This document shows, piece after piece, positions 41,858-50,288 of a stretch of 64,000 bases of DNA. The translations under genes and the position numbers were made by a program. This DNA is from Chloroflexota bacterium (lineage in GTDB: Bacteria; Chloroflexota; Anaerolineae; Promineifilales; Promineifilaceae). Numbering within the stretch: the first letter of the stretch is position 1; each line of letters starts with the position of its first letter. Location of the stretch: the NCBI GenBank assembly GCA_022616275.1, contig JAKEFB010000033.1, positions 25,455 to 89,454 of the forward strand, read 5' to 3'. A model generated the notes under the pieces. The model was not told the origin of the DNA, did no database searches, and saw only the letters and a program-made list of their open reading frames with translations.

Positions 41858-43531
41858 ATGAAGCGAGTCATATCCCTGCTCCTGCTTTCGCTATTTGTAA
41901 TAATAGCTGTATCCCTGATCAGCCGGCCGGCCGCTACGGTAGCTGTGCTGGTCCAGGCTGATAGTGTAGAGTCGGCCACCGCCATTGTCCGGGCCCACGG
42001 CGGCCGGGTACACGAGCAGTTGCCAATCATTGCCGCCGTTTCGGCCGACGTGCCGATTAACAGCATCGCAGCCATTACCTCAAACCCACAAATTCGCCAG
42101 GTTTACCATGACAAAGAGACGGCTGCGGCCGGCGGCGCACCAACGGTGTACTTCCCCCAGGTTGCCGGCGCTGACCAGGTCTGGGATCAGGGCGTAGATG
42201 GTTCTGGAATCACCGTGGCTGTGGTTGATTCCGGCATTGACTATCCTGGTGTCTTGTCCCGAGTTATCGCCCGCTACGATGCCCTGGATAACCCGTCTGC
42301 TCCTCACAAGGACCTCTATGGGCACGGATCGTTTATAGCCGGCATTATCGGCAACGACCGCCAGGACGACAACGGCGCTGTTGGCGTGGCTCCTGGCGTT
42401 TCTTTTGTAGATGTTCGCGTTCTCGACGACGAAGGGAAAGGAACGTCCACTGACGTTGTCGAAGGGCTTAACTGGATTCTGAACAACCACGCTCAATACA
42501 ACATTCGCATCGTCAACCTGTCGCTGATAAGCCAGGTAGATAGCCCCTATTGGGCGGACCCGATTAACCAGGCCGTCGAATCCCTGTGGGCGGCCGGCAT
42601 TGTCGTGGTAGCCGCTGCCGGTAACGACGGCCCCGGCCCTATGACCATTGCTGTGCCGGGCAATGATCCCTTTATCGTTACCGCTGGCGCCTTTACCGAT
42701 AATTTCACCCCCGAGAATGAGAGTGACGACTACGTCACGCCTTTTAGTGGTGCCGGTCCTACGGAAATGGGTTTCGTTAAGCCCGACGTGATCGCTCCCG
42801 GCGCGCACGTCATTTCCAGCATGAAACCCAACACGACCTGGGCCGACAGTAACCCGGACTCCCGCGTTCAGGGCACCTACTATCGGGCGGCTGGCACTTC
42901 TACGGCCGCCGCCGTCACCAGCGGCGTCGTGGCCTTGATGCTGGACAACAACCCCAGCTTGACGCCCGACCAGGTAAAATACCGGCTGATTGTTTCCTCC
43001 CGGCCGGCCGCTTATGATGATGGCGACCTGACCTGGAGCATTTTGCAGCAGGGGGCCGGCCGGGTCTGGACGCCGGATGCAGTTTTGGGCAGCTATACTG
43101 GTGAAGCCAATAGTGGTATGACCCCCGGCGGTTTGTACGTTGGCCCCGTCGTCTACCGGGATGGGATCTTCCAATTGGTAGAGGAAGACGGCGACCCCTT
43201 GCCTGGAGCAGGCGGTTACTCTTGGGGTGGCGGTTACTCCTGGGGCGGCGGTTACTCCTGGGGTGGCGGTTACTCCTGGGGCGGTGGTTACTCCTGGGGT
43301 GGCGGTTACTCCTGGGGTGGCAGCGCCGATGACTGGGAATTGCCAGGCGACGGTGGTGTCTGGCAAAGCGGCTACAGTTGGGGTGGCGGTTACTCCTGGG
43401 GCGGCGGTTATTCCTGGGGTGGCGGTTACTCCTGGGGTGGTGGTTATTCCTGGGGTGGCGGTTACTCCTGGGGTGGTGGTTACTCCTGGGGTAGCGGTTA
43501 TAGCTGGGGATCTCTCATCCCGGAGAATTAG
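41858..43531 (+). CDS. Secreted subtilisin-like (S8) protease with GYSWGG repeats
   Basis: The 557-residue protein has a signal peptide/anchor (1-~24), a propeptide-like region (~30-95) and an S8 catalytic domain with Asp124 (VVDSGID), His156 (GHGSFIAGI) and Ser348 (AGTSTAAA). All three catalytic residues are present; Thr replaces the usual Met after Ser. From ~449 there are two blocks of tandem GYSWGG units (6 and 8 copies) separated by a ~25-residue acidic spacer. The Tyr/Trp/Gly repeats may mediate surface attachment or self-association. AGGAG lies 7 nt upstream of ATG. A strong terminator follows. Confidence 0.93.
   Translation: MKRVISLLLLSLFVIIAVSLISRPAATVAVLVQADSVESATAIVRAHGGRVHEQLPIIAAVSADVPINSIAAITSNPQIRQVYHDKETAAAGGAPTVYFPQVAGADQVWDQGVDGSGITVAVVDSGIDYPGVLSRVIARYDALDNPSAPHKDLYGHGSFIAGIIGNDRQDDNGAVGVAPGVSFVDVRVLDDEGKGTSTDVVEGLNWILNNHAQYNIRIVNLSLISQVDSPYWADPINQAVESLWAAGIVVVAAAGNDGPGPMTIAVPGNDPFIVTAGAFTDNFTPENESDDYVTPFSGAGPTEMGFVKPDVIAPGAHVISSMKPNTTWADSNPDSRVQGTYYRAAGTSTAAAVTSGVVALMLDNNPSLTPDQVKYRLIVSSRPAAYDDGDLTWSILQQGAGRVWTPDAVLGSYTGEANSGMTPGGLYVGPVVYRDGIFQLVEEDGDPLPGAGGYSWGGGYSWGGGYSWGGGYSWGGGYSWGGGYSWGGSADDWELPGDGGVWQSGYSWGGGYSWGGGYSWGGGYSWGGGYSWGGGYSWGGGYSWGSGYSWGSLIPEN
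43212..43516 (+). repeat. 18-bp coding minisatellite (GYSWGG units)
   Basis: Units of the form GGTTACTCCTGGGGTGGC recur in frame, six then eight times, with mostly synonymous third-position changes. The region is likely to vary in copy number between strains. Confidence 0.9.
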
Positions 43532-43555
43532 CTTCTTTACCAAAATGAATGGATT

Positions 43556-43593
43556 AACCCCCGCGACCATCAAAACGGCCGCGGGGGTTTTTT
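43556..43593 (+). terminator. Rho-independent terminator of subtilase gene
   Basis: AACCCCCGCG (43556-43565) pairs with CGCGGGGGTT (43580-43589), followed by a T run. Confidence 0.9.
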
Positions 43594-43642
43594 GTTTTTG
43601 ACGGCCGGCTAGTCGGAATATCCTATTGCCGTTTACCGTTGC

Positions 43643-43669
43643 AATGTATATACAAGTTTGATATACATT
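43643..43669. promoter_or_regulatory. Perfect 9-bp inverted repeat, candidate operator
   Basis: AATGTATAT (43643-43651) and ATATACATT (43661-43669) flank a 9-nt spacer in an AT-rich stretch ~35 bp before the small gene and ~300 bp before the kinase gene. The size and symmetry suit a dimeric repressor site; the regulator is unknown. Confidence 0.45.
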
Positions 43670-43703
43670 CCATTAATATCCCAAACCTTTATTGACAAGC
43701 CCT

Positions 43704-43937
43704 ATGACTGGTGATATGAAGTACACAAGGATTTTGGTGCATTTAGGCACTGGCAAGGAGGGGCAGCAGCGTAAAGCTGCCCTCCTTTCCCTGGCCCGGG
43801 CTGTTGAAGCCACCGGGCGGCAGGGCGAAAGCATTGGCGTCTTGGCCTGTGAACTGGCCGATGCTTTTGCCGCCAAGCCAGAGATGGCCGCCGGCCTGGT
43901 AAAGCAACTGTTGGCGCTGGCAGAGGAAGAAGGCTAA
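43704..43937 (+). CDS. Small unknown protein upstream of histidine kinase
   Basis: The ~77-residue soluble helical protein is rich in Ala, Leu and Glu ('KAALLSLARAVEATGRQ', 'AAGLVKQLLALAEEEG'). No family is recognised. ATG 43704 is taken; 43716 is also possible and no strong ribosome site is seen for either. It ends 26 bp before the sensor kinase gene and is probably cotranscribed with it. Confidence 0.55.
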   Translation: MTGDMKYTRILVHLGTGKEGQQRKAALLSLARAVEATGRQGESIGVLACELADAFAAKPEMAAGLVKQLLALAEEEG

Positions 43938-43963
43938 CACGCTTTTAGAGGAATGAAACCACT

Positions 43964-45478
43964 GTGACGACCTCAAACCAGGCAGTTGGGCAACAAGAAG
44001 GCAAAGCCAAAAAAGAGCTTCGCCAGTCGTTGTATTCTCCTTACCTGGCGCTTGTCAGCGTCGCCGGCCTGGCGCTGGTGATTTGGGGTATTATCCTTTT
44101 CCCCACTTACGAACAACCGATCAATCTTCTCCTGCTGGCGCTGCTGGCAGTTGCTGCCCAGGCTGTGACTACACAGACGAAAGAGGGCGTGGACTTTTCG
44201 GTCACCAGCGCCATTAGCCTGGCGGCCGTGCCGCTATACGGGCCAGCGGCGGCGGTGGTCGTGGCGGCGACAGGGGAGCTGGGTTTATGGGTTGTCAGCA
44301 TCCGAACTGACCGCCCGCCCTGGAAACACGCCCTGCGGCGTCTGGCCTTCAACGTCGGCATGAACGGCCTGGCGACTTTTTGCGCCGGGCTGGTTTTCGT
44401 GTTATTGCAGAATCTGTTGGGGGGTGGCGATTCTTTTCTGGGTCAGGTGGTTCCCTGGCTGCCGGCTGCCCTGGTTGGCGACCAGCTTAACCTCTGGTTG
44501 CTCATCGGCGTGCTCTACCTTCACCAGGGTGTGCCTCCCCTGGAAATCTGGCGAGAAAGCCGGTGGGCTGTGCCTATTAACGTTCTGACGACAAGTGTCG
44601 GCGGTGGTTTTCTGGCCCTGGCTGTGGACCGGCTTGGCTTTCTGGGGCTGGCGATCTTCTTCTTGCCCATTCTCCTGTCGGCTTACGCCTTCCGCCTCTA
44701 CGTCAACCGGACCAGGGAGCAAATGACCAAGCTGGAAGAGTTGGTTGACCTGCGGACCAGGGCCTTGAGCAAGGTCAACGAAGAGCTGGCCGAGCTGCAC
44801 AAGGAAAAAGACGCCTTCCTGGCCGTTTTGACTCACGACATGCGTACCCCCCTGACCACCATTCACGGCTATATTGACCTGCTCCTCCACCGGCCGGATA
44901 TGGACCGCGCCCAGCAGGAACACATCCTGCAAATTCTCAAGCGCAGTGAGCGGACGCTGATCGAAATGGTCAACAACATTCTGGAGATCCGCCAGTTGCA
45001 GTCTGGTGCGCCGGTCATCCTGGAACGCAACAACTTTGACCTGACCCGGCTCATTGCCGACATTGTCGAGTCCATTCAACCGCTGGCCGGCGAAAAAGAG
45101 ATCTGCCTGGAGTACCAACCGGGAACAAGTCCAATTTTTCTGTCCGGGGACCAGGGCAAATTGCAACGTGTCTTTACCAATCTCATCTCCAACGCCGTCA
45201 AATATACCCCGGCTGAGGGCCGGGTGACGGTCACGCCGGTCGTCAACGACCACAGCGTCACCGTCACCGTAGCCGACACCGGCTACGGCATCCCGCCTGA
45301 AGACCTGCCCCACATCTTTGAGCATTTTCACCGCGTCCGCAAGCACCAGCACCGGGCCGTCGGCACCGGCCTGGGCTTGGCCATCGTCAAAAGCCTGGTC
45401 GAGGCCCATAACGGCACAATAGCCGTCCAGAGCGAAGAAGATAAAGGCAGCTCCTTCACCATCCAACTACCGCTTTAG
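43964..45478 (+). CDS. Membrane sensor histidine kinase
   Basis: The 504-residue protein has six to eight transmembrane helices in residues ~28-255 resembling a MASE1/7TM-type sensor, then a coiled coil (~260-285). HisKA follows with phospho-acceptor His291 ('LAVLTHDMRTPLTTIHGYID'), then HATPase_c ('FTNLISNAVKYTP', 'VADTGYGIPPED', 'GTGLGLAIVKSLVEAHNG'). No response regulator gene adjoins. GTG start with AGAGGA upstream. Confidence 0.92.
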   Translation: MTTSNQAVGQQEGKAKKELRQSLYSPYLALVSVAGLALVIWGIILFPTYEQPINLLLLALLAVAAQAVTTQTKEGVDFSVTSAISLAAVPLYGPAAAVVVAATGELGLWVVSIRTDRPPWKHALRRLAFNVGMNGLATFCAGLVFVLLQNLLGGGDSFLGQVVPWLPAALVGDQLNLWLLIGVLYLHQGVPPLEIWRESRWAVPINVLTTSVGGGFLALAVDRLGFLGLAIFFLPILLSAYAFRLYVNRTREQMTKLEELVDLRTRALSKVNEELAELHKEKDAFLAVLTHDMRTPLTTIHGYIDLLLHRPDMDRAQQEHILQILKRSERTLIEMVNNILEIRQLQSGAPVILERNNFDLTRLIADIVESIQPLAGEKEICLEYQPGTSPIFLSGDQGKLQRVFTNLISNAVKYTPAEGRVTVTPVVNDHSVTVTVADTGYGIPPEDLPHIFEHFHRVRKHQHRAVGTGLGLAIVKSLVEAHNGTIAVQSEEDKGSSFTIQLPL

Positions 45479-45480
45479 TT

Positions 45481-45512
45481 ATTGGTTGATAGTTGGTGGT
45501 TGATAGTGGTAA
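45481..45512. repeat. Single heptamer array
   Basis: TGGTTGA, TAGTTGG, TGGTTGA, TAGTGG follow the kinase stop in the gap between two convergent genes; same unit type as 14867 and 49387, no inverted partner. Confidence 0.5.
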
Positions 45513-45538
45513 GCCCACAAATTAATTATCCAATCACC

Positions 45539-47386
45539 CTATAACCCGGCCGCCCGGCTGGCAATTCGCTCCTGGACGTGGGCGATGAAAGCCCCAACCG
45601 GCACTGCCTCTTGCTGCTGGCCATCGCGCCGCCGCACGGCCACCGTCTGGCTGGCCGCCTCGCGGTCGCCGACCACCAACATATAGGGCACTTTCATCTG
45701 CTGCGCCTGGCGGATCTTGGCCCCAATCCGGCCGGCCCCCAGGTCCACTTCGGCCCGAATGCCGGCCTCCTGTAGCCGGGCCGCCACCTGGACGGCGTAG
45801 TCGTTGTGGTTGTCCGTCACCGGAATCAGCCGCGCCTGCTCCGGGGCCAGCCAGACCGGGAACGCCCCGGCATAATGCTCGATCAGAAAGCCGATCATCC
45901 GCTCGTGGCTGCCCAGCGGAGCGCGGTGAATGCACAACGGCGTCTCCAGCTCGCCCTCGGCGTTGGCAAAGACCAGGTTAAAGCGTGGCGGCTGGGCAAA
46001 GTCCACCTGGTTCGTGGCCAGCGAGAACTCCCGGCCGACGGCGCTCCAGATCTGCACGTCAATCTTCGGCCCATAAAAAGCCGCCTCATCCTCCGCCTCG
46101 TAGAAAGGCACGCCGCTCTTTTCCATAACCTGGCGGACCAATTGCTCCGTCTGCTGCCACATTTCTGGATTGTTGACGTACTTTTTGCCCAGGCCGGCCG
46201 GGCTGTGCTTGCTCAAGCGCATGGCGTACTTGTCAATGCCGAAGAGGCGGAAGTAAAACCGGTACAGCTCGATGACCTCCATAAACTCGGCCTCAAGCTG
46301 AGACCAACTGCAGTAGATGTGGCCGTCGTTTTGCTGCGCGCCGCGCACCCGCAGCAGGCCGAACAACTCGCCGCTTTTTTCGTAGCGGTAAATCATCCCG
46401 TACTCGGCCAGCCGCAACGGCAAATCCCGGTAGCTGCGCGGCTTGCTGCCAAAGATTTTGTGGTGGAAGGGGCAGTTCATCGGCCTCAGGTAATAGCGCG
46501 CCCCTTCTCTTTCCAGCGGCGGGTACATATCCTCGACGTAGTAGGGGACGTGGCCGCTGCGCCGGTATAGTTCCTCCTTGGCAATGTGCGGCGTGCGCAC
46601 CCGCTGGTAGCCCAGCCGGTCCTCTGTTTCTCGGGCCAGCCGTTCCAGCTCCTCGACGATGATCTCGCCCCGGGGCAGCCACAAGGCCAGCCCCGGCCCG
46701 ACCTCCTCGTCAAAGATGAACAGCTCCAGCTCCCGGCCGATCTGGCGATGGTCGCGCGCCTTGGCCTCTTCCAGCCGGGCCAGGTATTGCTCCAGCTCGG
46801 CCCGGCCGGGCCAGGCCGTGCCGTAGATCCGTTGCAGCATCGGCCTCTTTTCGTCACCACGCCAGTAAGCCCCGGCCACGTTCATCAACTTCAGGCCGCC
46901 GGCCGGAATTTGCCCCGTGTGTTCCACGTGCGGTCCCCGGCACAAATCCTCAAACGAATCATGGCGGTAAAGGCTGATCACCGGTTTCTCCGCCAGGGCG
47001 TTGCCGTATTCGTCCGCCTGGCCCTCGGCCAGCCCTTCGATCAGCTCCAGCTTGTATGGCTGGTCGCGGAACAGCGCCCGCGCCTCCTCAGCGCTTACCT
47101 CCCGGTACACAAATGGGTGCCAGCCGGCGATAATTTGCCGCATCCGCTCCTCAATCCGGGCCAGGTCGTCCGGCTTAAACGTCACCGTCCGGCCCGTCTC
47201 GTCTCGTCCCAGGTCGAAGTCATAATAAAAGCCATCCTCAATCGGCGGCCCAATGGCCAGCCGCGCCGCCGGGTACAGCTCCAGCACCGCCTGGGCCATC
47301 ACGTGCGCCGCCGAGTGCCGGATGCGGTACAACTCTGATTCTTCGTAAGCCACCTGCTCTATTGATAAACTATTTTCTGCTGACAT
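45539..47386 (-). CDS. Threonine--tRNA ligase, divergent second copy
   Basis: The 615-residue class II synthetase attaches Thr to tRNA-Thr. It lacks the N-terminal TGS domain. The editing domain has 'HSAAHVMAQAV' and 'CRGPHVEHTG'. The catalytic core has 'RPMNCPFHHKIF', 'LRVRGAQQNDGHIYC' and 'CIHRAPLGSHER', so the Cys-His-His zinc ligands are kept, while the surrounding residues deviate from the usual VRGF-D motif. Anticodon-binding domain at ~520-615. GGAGG 7 nt before ATG. A terminator separates it from the other thrS, suggesting separate expression. Confidence 0.93.
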   Translation of the reverse strand: MSAENSLSIEQVAYEESELYRIRHSAAHVMAQAVLELYPAARLAIGPPIEDGFYYDFDLGRDETGRTVTFKPDDLARIEERMRQIIAGWHPFVYREVSAEEARALFRDQPYKLELIEGLAEGQADEYGNALAEKPVISLYRHDSFEDLCRGPHVEHTGQIPAGGLKLMNVAGAYWRGDEKRPMLQRIYGTAWPGRAELEQYLARLEEAKARDHRQIGRELELFIFDEEVGPGLALWLPRGEIIVEELERLARETEDRLGYQRVRTPHIAKEELYRRSGHVPYYVEDMYPPLEREGARYYLRPMNCPFHHKIFGSKPRSYRDLPLRLAEYGMIYRYEKSGELFGLLRVRGAQQNDGHIYCSWSQLEAEFMEVIELYRFYFRLFGIDKYAMRLSKHSPAGLGKKYVNNPEMWQQTEQLVRQVMEKSGVPFYEAEDEAAFYGPKIDVQIWSAVGREFSLATNQVDFAQPPRFNLVFANAEGELETPLCIHRAPLGSHERMIGFLIEHYAGAFPVWLAPEQARLIPVTDNHNDYAVQVAARLQEAGIRAEVDLGAGRIGAKIRQAQQMKVPYMLVVGDREAASQTVAVRRRDGQQQEAVPVGAFIAHVQERIASRAAGL

Positions 47387-47450
47387 TTCATCGCCTCCAA
47401 TTCATAATAAATTCGTGAGATTCGTGGAATTCGTGTCGAAAAAAGAAAAC

Positions 47451-47478
47451 AAAAAAGCCGCTCCTGGAGTGGAGCGGC
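47451..47478 (-). terminator. Rho-independent terminator after upstream thrS
   Basis: On the minus strand GCCGCTCC (47471-47478) pairs with GGAGCGGC (47457-47464) and is followed by a T run (47451-47456). A further long palindrome (AGTTCGGC/GCCGAACT inside GGGGCACG/CGTGCCCC) lies at 47505-47543, right after the thrS stop. Three 9-bp CACGAATTC-like repeats lie at 47410-47436. Confidence 0.85.
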
Positions 47479-47543
47479 CTCTTTGCCGTTGCGTGCCCAG
47501 GAGTGGGGCACGTGAGTTCGGCTGCCGAACTCCCATCGTGCCC

Positions 47544-49373
47544 CTACAGGTCCATAGACTTGGTAGTGACGAGGTGCAGCGCTCGCTCCTTAAACTCAGC
47601 TACCGGCGTAGCGCCACGGTCCTCGTTGTTGCGAGTTCGCACCGCCACCTGGCCACCTTCCATTTCCCGGTCGCCAATCACCAGCATGTACGGGACTTTC
47701 TGCAGTTGAGCCTGGCGGATCTTAGCGTTCATGCGCGTGTTGCTATCGTCCACTTCCACCCGCAGACCGTCCGTCCGTAGCTCGGCCGCCACCTGCCGGG
47801 CGTACGCCAGGTGGTTGTCTGTAATTGGGATCACCACCGCCTGTACCGGGGCCAGCCACAGCGGGAAAGCGCCATTAAAGTGCTCAATGAGAATACCCAC
47901 GAACCGCTCCATGCTGCCGAAGGGCGCCCGGTGAATCATCACCGGCCGGTGCGGCCGCCCGTCCTCGCCGGTGTACTCCAGCCCAAAGCGCTCCGGCAGC
48001 AGGAAGTCCACCTGGACCGTCCCCAACTGCCATTCCCGCTTGAGCACGTCACGGAAAATAAAGTCCAGCTTCGGCCCATAAAAGGCCGCTTCGCCCACTT
48101 CCACCGAGTAGCGCATGCCCACCCTATCGGCCGCCTGGCGGATGGCGTTAATGCCTCGCTCCCACATCTCCGGCACGCCGGCGTACTTGTCGCTGGTCGG
48201 GTCGTTCGTCCCCAGCCGGGCGCGGTAGTCGTGGAAGCCCATCGCGTCAAAAACGTGCTGGATCAAGTTGACGACGTTAATGAACTCGTCCTCCAGTTGC
48301 TCCGGCGTGACGAAGAGGTGCGAATCGTCCACTGTGAAGCCGCGCACCCGCGTCAGCCCCGTCAACTCGCCGCTTTGCTCGTAACGGTAGACCGTGCCGA
48401 ACTCGGCCAGCCGCAGCGGCAGGTCGCGGTAACTGCGCGGCGAGCTACGGTAAATCTCAATATGGTGCGGGCAATTCATCGGCTTCAGCAAGAACTTTTC
48501 CTCGTCCACGTCAATCGGCGTGTACTGGCTGGCCTTGTAATAGGGGTAGTGGCCGCTGGTAATGTACAGCTCCAGCTTGCCGATGTGGGGCGTAATCACC
48601 GGCAGGTAGCCTCGCTCTAACTGGGCCTTGCGCAGGAAATTCTCCAGCGTTTCGCGTAGGATTGCCCCTTTGGGCAGCCACAACGGCAACCCGGAGCCGA
48701 CCAGGGGCGAGATGTGGAACAGCCCCAGTTCCTTGCCCAGACGGCGATGGTCGCGGGCCCGGGCCTCGTCCAGCCGCTTCAGGTACTCGTCCAGCTCCGT
48801 CTTGTTGTGCCAGGCCGTGCCGTAAATGCGCTGCAACTGCGGCCGTTTCTCGTCCCCCCGCCAATACGCGCCACTCGTCCGCAGCAGCTTGACGGCGTTG
48901 GCCTTAATAAACCGCGTCGAAGGCACGTGCGGCCCCCGGCACAGGTCCACGAAATTGCGGTGCTGGTAAATGCCGACCTCCTGCACCGGCTCGGCCGTCG
49001 GATTGCCGTTTTCGTCCAGCCGGCCGGCGGCCAACTCCTCGATCAACTCCAGTTTATAGGGCTGGCCGGCAAAGAAGCGCCGGGCCTCCTCAACCGTCTT
49101 CGTCGAGCGCTCAAAGCGGGCTTCTTGCTTTAGCAGCTCTTTCATTCGCTGCTCAATGGCCTCCAGATCTTCGGGCGAAAACGTCCGCGGCCGGCCGGCC
49201 TCGTCCAGCCCCAGGTCAAAGTCGTAATAGAACCCGTCCTCAATCGGTGGCCCAATCGCCAGCCGGGCTTCTGGAAACAGCGCCAGCACCGCCTCGGCCA
49301 TGACGTGCGCCACCGAATGCCGGACGCGGTACAGTTCACTCTCTTGGTAGGGTAGGTTGTTTTCTTCTGCCAT
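47544..49373 (-). CDS. thrS: Threonine--tRNA ligase
   Basis: The 609-residue protein also lacks a TGS domain. It has an editing domain with 'HSVAHVMAEAV' and 'CRGPHVPSTR', a catalytic core with 'KPMNCPHHIEIY', 'TRVRGFTVDDSHLF' and 'MIHRAPFGSMERFVGILIEH', then an anticodon-binding domain. It is closer to the canonical bacterial enzyme than its tandem paralogue downstream. It is controlled by the T-box leader upstream, so it is expected to be induced when uncharged tRNA-Thr accumulates. Confidence 0.96.
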   Translation of the reverse strand: MAEENNLPYQESELYRVRHSVAHVMAEAVLALFPEARLAIGPPIEDGFYYDFDLGLDEAGRPRTFSPEDLEAIEQRMKELLKQEARFERSTKTVEEARRFFAGQPYKLELIEELAAGRLDENGNPTAEPVQEVGIYQHRNFVDLCRGPHVPSTRFIKANAVKLLRTSGAYWRGDEKRPQLQRIYGTAWHNKTELDEYLKRLDEARARDHRRLGKELGLFHISPLVGSGLPLWLPKGAILRETLENFLRKAQLERGYLPVITPHIGKLELYITSGHYPYYKASQYTPIDVDEEKFLLKPMNCPHHIEIYRSSPRSYRDLPLRLAEFGTVYRYEQSGELTGLTRVRGFTVDDSHLFVTPEQLEDEFINVVNLIQHVFDAMGFHDYRARLGTNDPTSDKYAGVPEMWERGINAIRQAADRVGMRYSVEVGEAAFYGPKLDFIFRDVLKREWQLGTVQVDFLLPERFGLEYTGEDGRPHRPVMIHRAPFGSMERFVGILIEHFNGAFPLWLAPVQAVVIPITDNHLAYARQVAAELRTDGLRVEVDDSNTRMNAKIRQAQLQKVPYMLVIGDREMEGGQVAVRTRNNEDRGATPVAEFKERALHLVTTKSMDL

Positions 49374-49386
49374 TGTTGCCTCGAAA

Positions 49387-49460
49387 AGTTGGTGGTTGAC
49401 GGTTGATAGTTGATGGTTCTACCGACTATCAACAGCCAACTACTAACTATCAACTGTTAA
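49387..49460. repeat. Heptamer array hairpin between T-box and thrS
   Basis: GGTTGAC/GGTTGAT/AGTTGAT units (left) and CTATCAA, CAGCCAA, CTACTAA, CTATCAA units (right) are inverted period-7 arrays lying in the thrS 5' leader, after the T-box terminator and before the ribosome site. Confidence 0.65.
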
Positions 49461-49462
49461 CC

Positions 49463-49735
49463 AAACAAAAACGCCACCGCCCGTTATTGGGGCGATGGCG
49501 TGTCAACATCGCGGTTCCACCCAACTTTTGAACTCATCCCCTGGATGAGTCACTCGTTGTGGCCGGTAACGGGGCCAGCCGGGTTTCCTTAATAGCCTTG
49601 CTGGCGTTCGGGAAACCACTCCCGGGGGGTTTTCGCTGCCGTCCTGGCGGTGAGGGCTTCCAGCCTCCGGCCGCTCACTCTCTGGCGCAGACCCGGCAAC
49701 TACTCGTCCCGGTCAACGTTTTCACTGATTCAAGT
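49463..49735 (-). promoter_or_regulatory. T-box riboswitch leader of thrS
   Basis: Read on the minus strand, a ~270-nt leader shows the T-box hallmarks in order: a stem I region with GGGACGAGTAG, an AGAGAG motif and a distal GCTGGAAGCC element. A candidate threonine specifier (ACC in GAAAACC) follows, then the highly conserved T-box TGGGTGGAACCGCG (49510-49523). A terminator comes next, whose stem ACGCCATCGCCC/GGGCGGTGGCGT (49471-49501) is followed by TTTTTGTTT. Uncharged tRNA-Thr would favour the antiterminator and allow thrS expression. The specifier position is inferred. Confidence 0.93.
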
Positions 49736-49741
49736 GAGTTC

Positions 49742-49769
49742 ATTATAAAGAAGTGGGAGTGTTTGTCAA
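49742..49769 (-). promoter_or_regulatory. Consensus promoter of the thrS T-box leader
   Basis: On the minus strand TTGACA (49764-49769) and TATAAT (49742-49747) are both perfect matches to the sigma70 consensus, separated by 16 nt, a few nucleotides upstream of the T-box leader. Confidence 0.88.
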
Positions 49770-49863
49770 GAGGGTTTATCAGGGAATTATACGACCCTGA
49801 CATACAGTTGTCAGGAACGGTGTGGTAGGATGGGGTATCAAACCAAACGAATGGAGGTTCAAT

Positions 49864-50229
49864 ATGGTACAGAATATGACATTTCTTGGATTGGTGGTGA
49901 AGGACGTGGCGGCCGCGACAGCGTTCTATCAACAGCAGTTGGGGTTGCCGGTCAATGAAGCCGAAAGCATCCCCAATGTCTACACCCAGTTTGACCTGAA
50001 CGGCGGGGCCATATTCGGCCTGATCAGTGGCTTCGAGCAAGAGGGGATTGGCCAATCCTTTGACGCCGCCTTACTGATCCCCGACATAGACGCCACTTAT
50101 GAACAGTGGAAGACGGCCGGGGTCGAGCTGTTGAGCGAGCCAACTGACATGCCCTTCGGCCGGACGTTCCTCTTCCGCACCCCAGACGGCCACGTGCTGC
50201 GCGCCTTCAGGCCGCCATCACGCCAATAA
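49864..50229 (+). CDS. VOC-superfamily (glyoxalase/bleomycin-resistance-fold) protein
   Basis: The 121-residue single-domain vicinal-oxygen-chelate protein shows 'TFLGLVVKDVAAATAFYQQQLG', 'FDLNGGAIFGLIS', 'LLIPDIDATYEQWKTAGVELL' and 'FGRTFLFRTPDGHVLRAF'. Members bind metals and act as isomerases, dioxygenases or antibiotic-binding proteins; the specific role is open. GGAGG is 7 nt upstream of the ATG. It converges on the WYL regulator gene. Confidence 0.9.
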   Translation: MVQNMTFLGLVVKDVAAATAFYQQQLGLPVNEAESIPNVYTQFDLNGGAIFGLISGFEQEGIGQSFDAALLIPDIDATYEQWKTAGVELLSEPTDMPFGRTFLFRTPDGHVLRAFRPPSRQ

Positions 50230-50244
50230 AAGCTCGCACGGATA

Positions 50245-50288
50245 GGAGGGAACACGGACAGTTCCTTAAATTGATCCGTGTTCCTTCC
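50245..50288. repeat. Inverted repeat between convergent genes
   Basis: GGAGGGAACACGGA (50245-50258) and TCCGTGTTCCTTCC (50275-50288) pair with one mismatch around a 16-nt loop. It likely separates transcripts from the VOC and WYL genes, though no T tract is clear. Confidence 0.6.

Noticed and set aside
43212-43516. CRISPR-like periodic repeats
   Set aside because: The 18-bp period, absence of unique spacers and conserved reading frame show a coding minisatellite, not a CRISPR array.
42080-43573. 497-codon minus-strand frame opposite the subtilase, rich in PGVTATPG repeats
   Set aside because: The repeats are only the complement of the GYSWGG minisatellite; the plus strand has signal peptide, catalytic triad and ribosome site.
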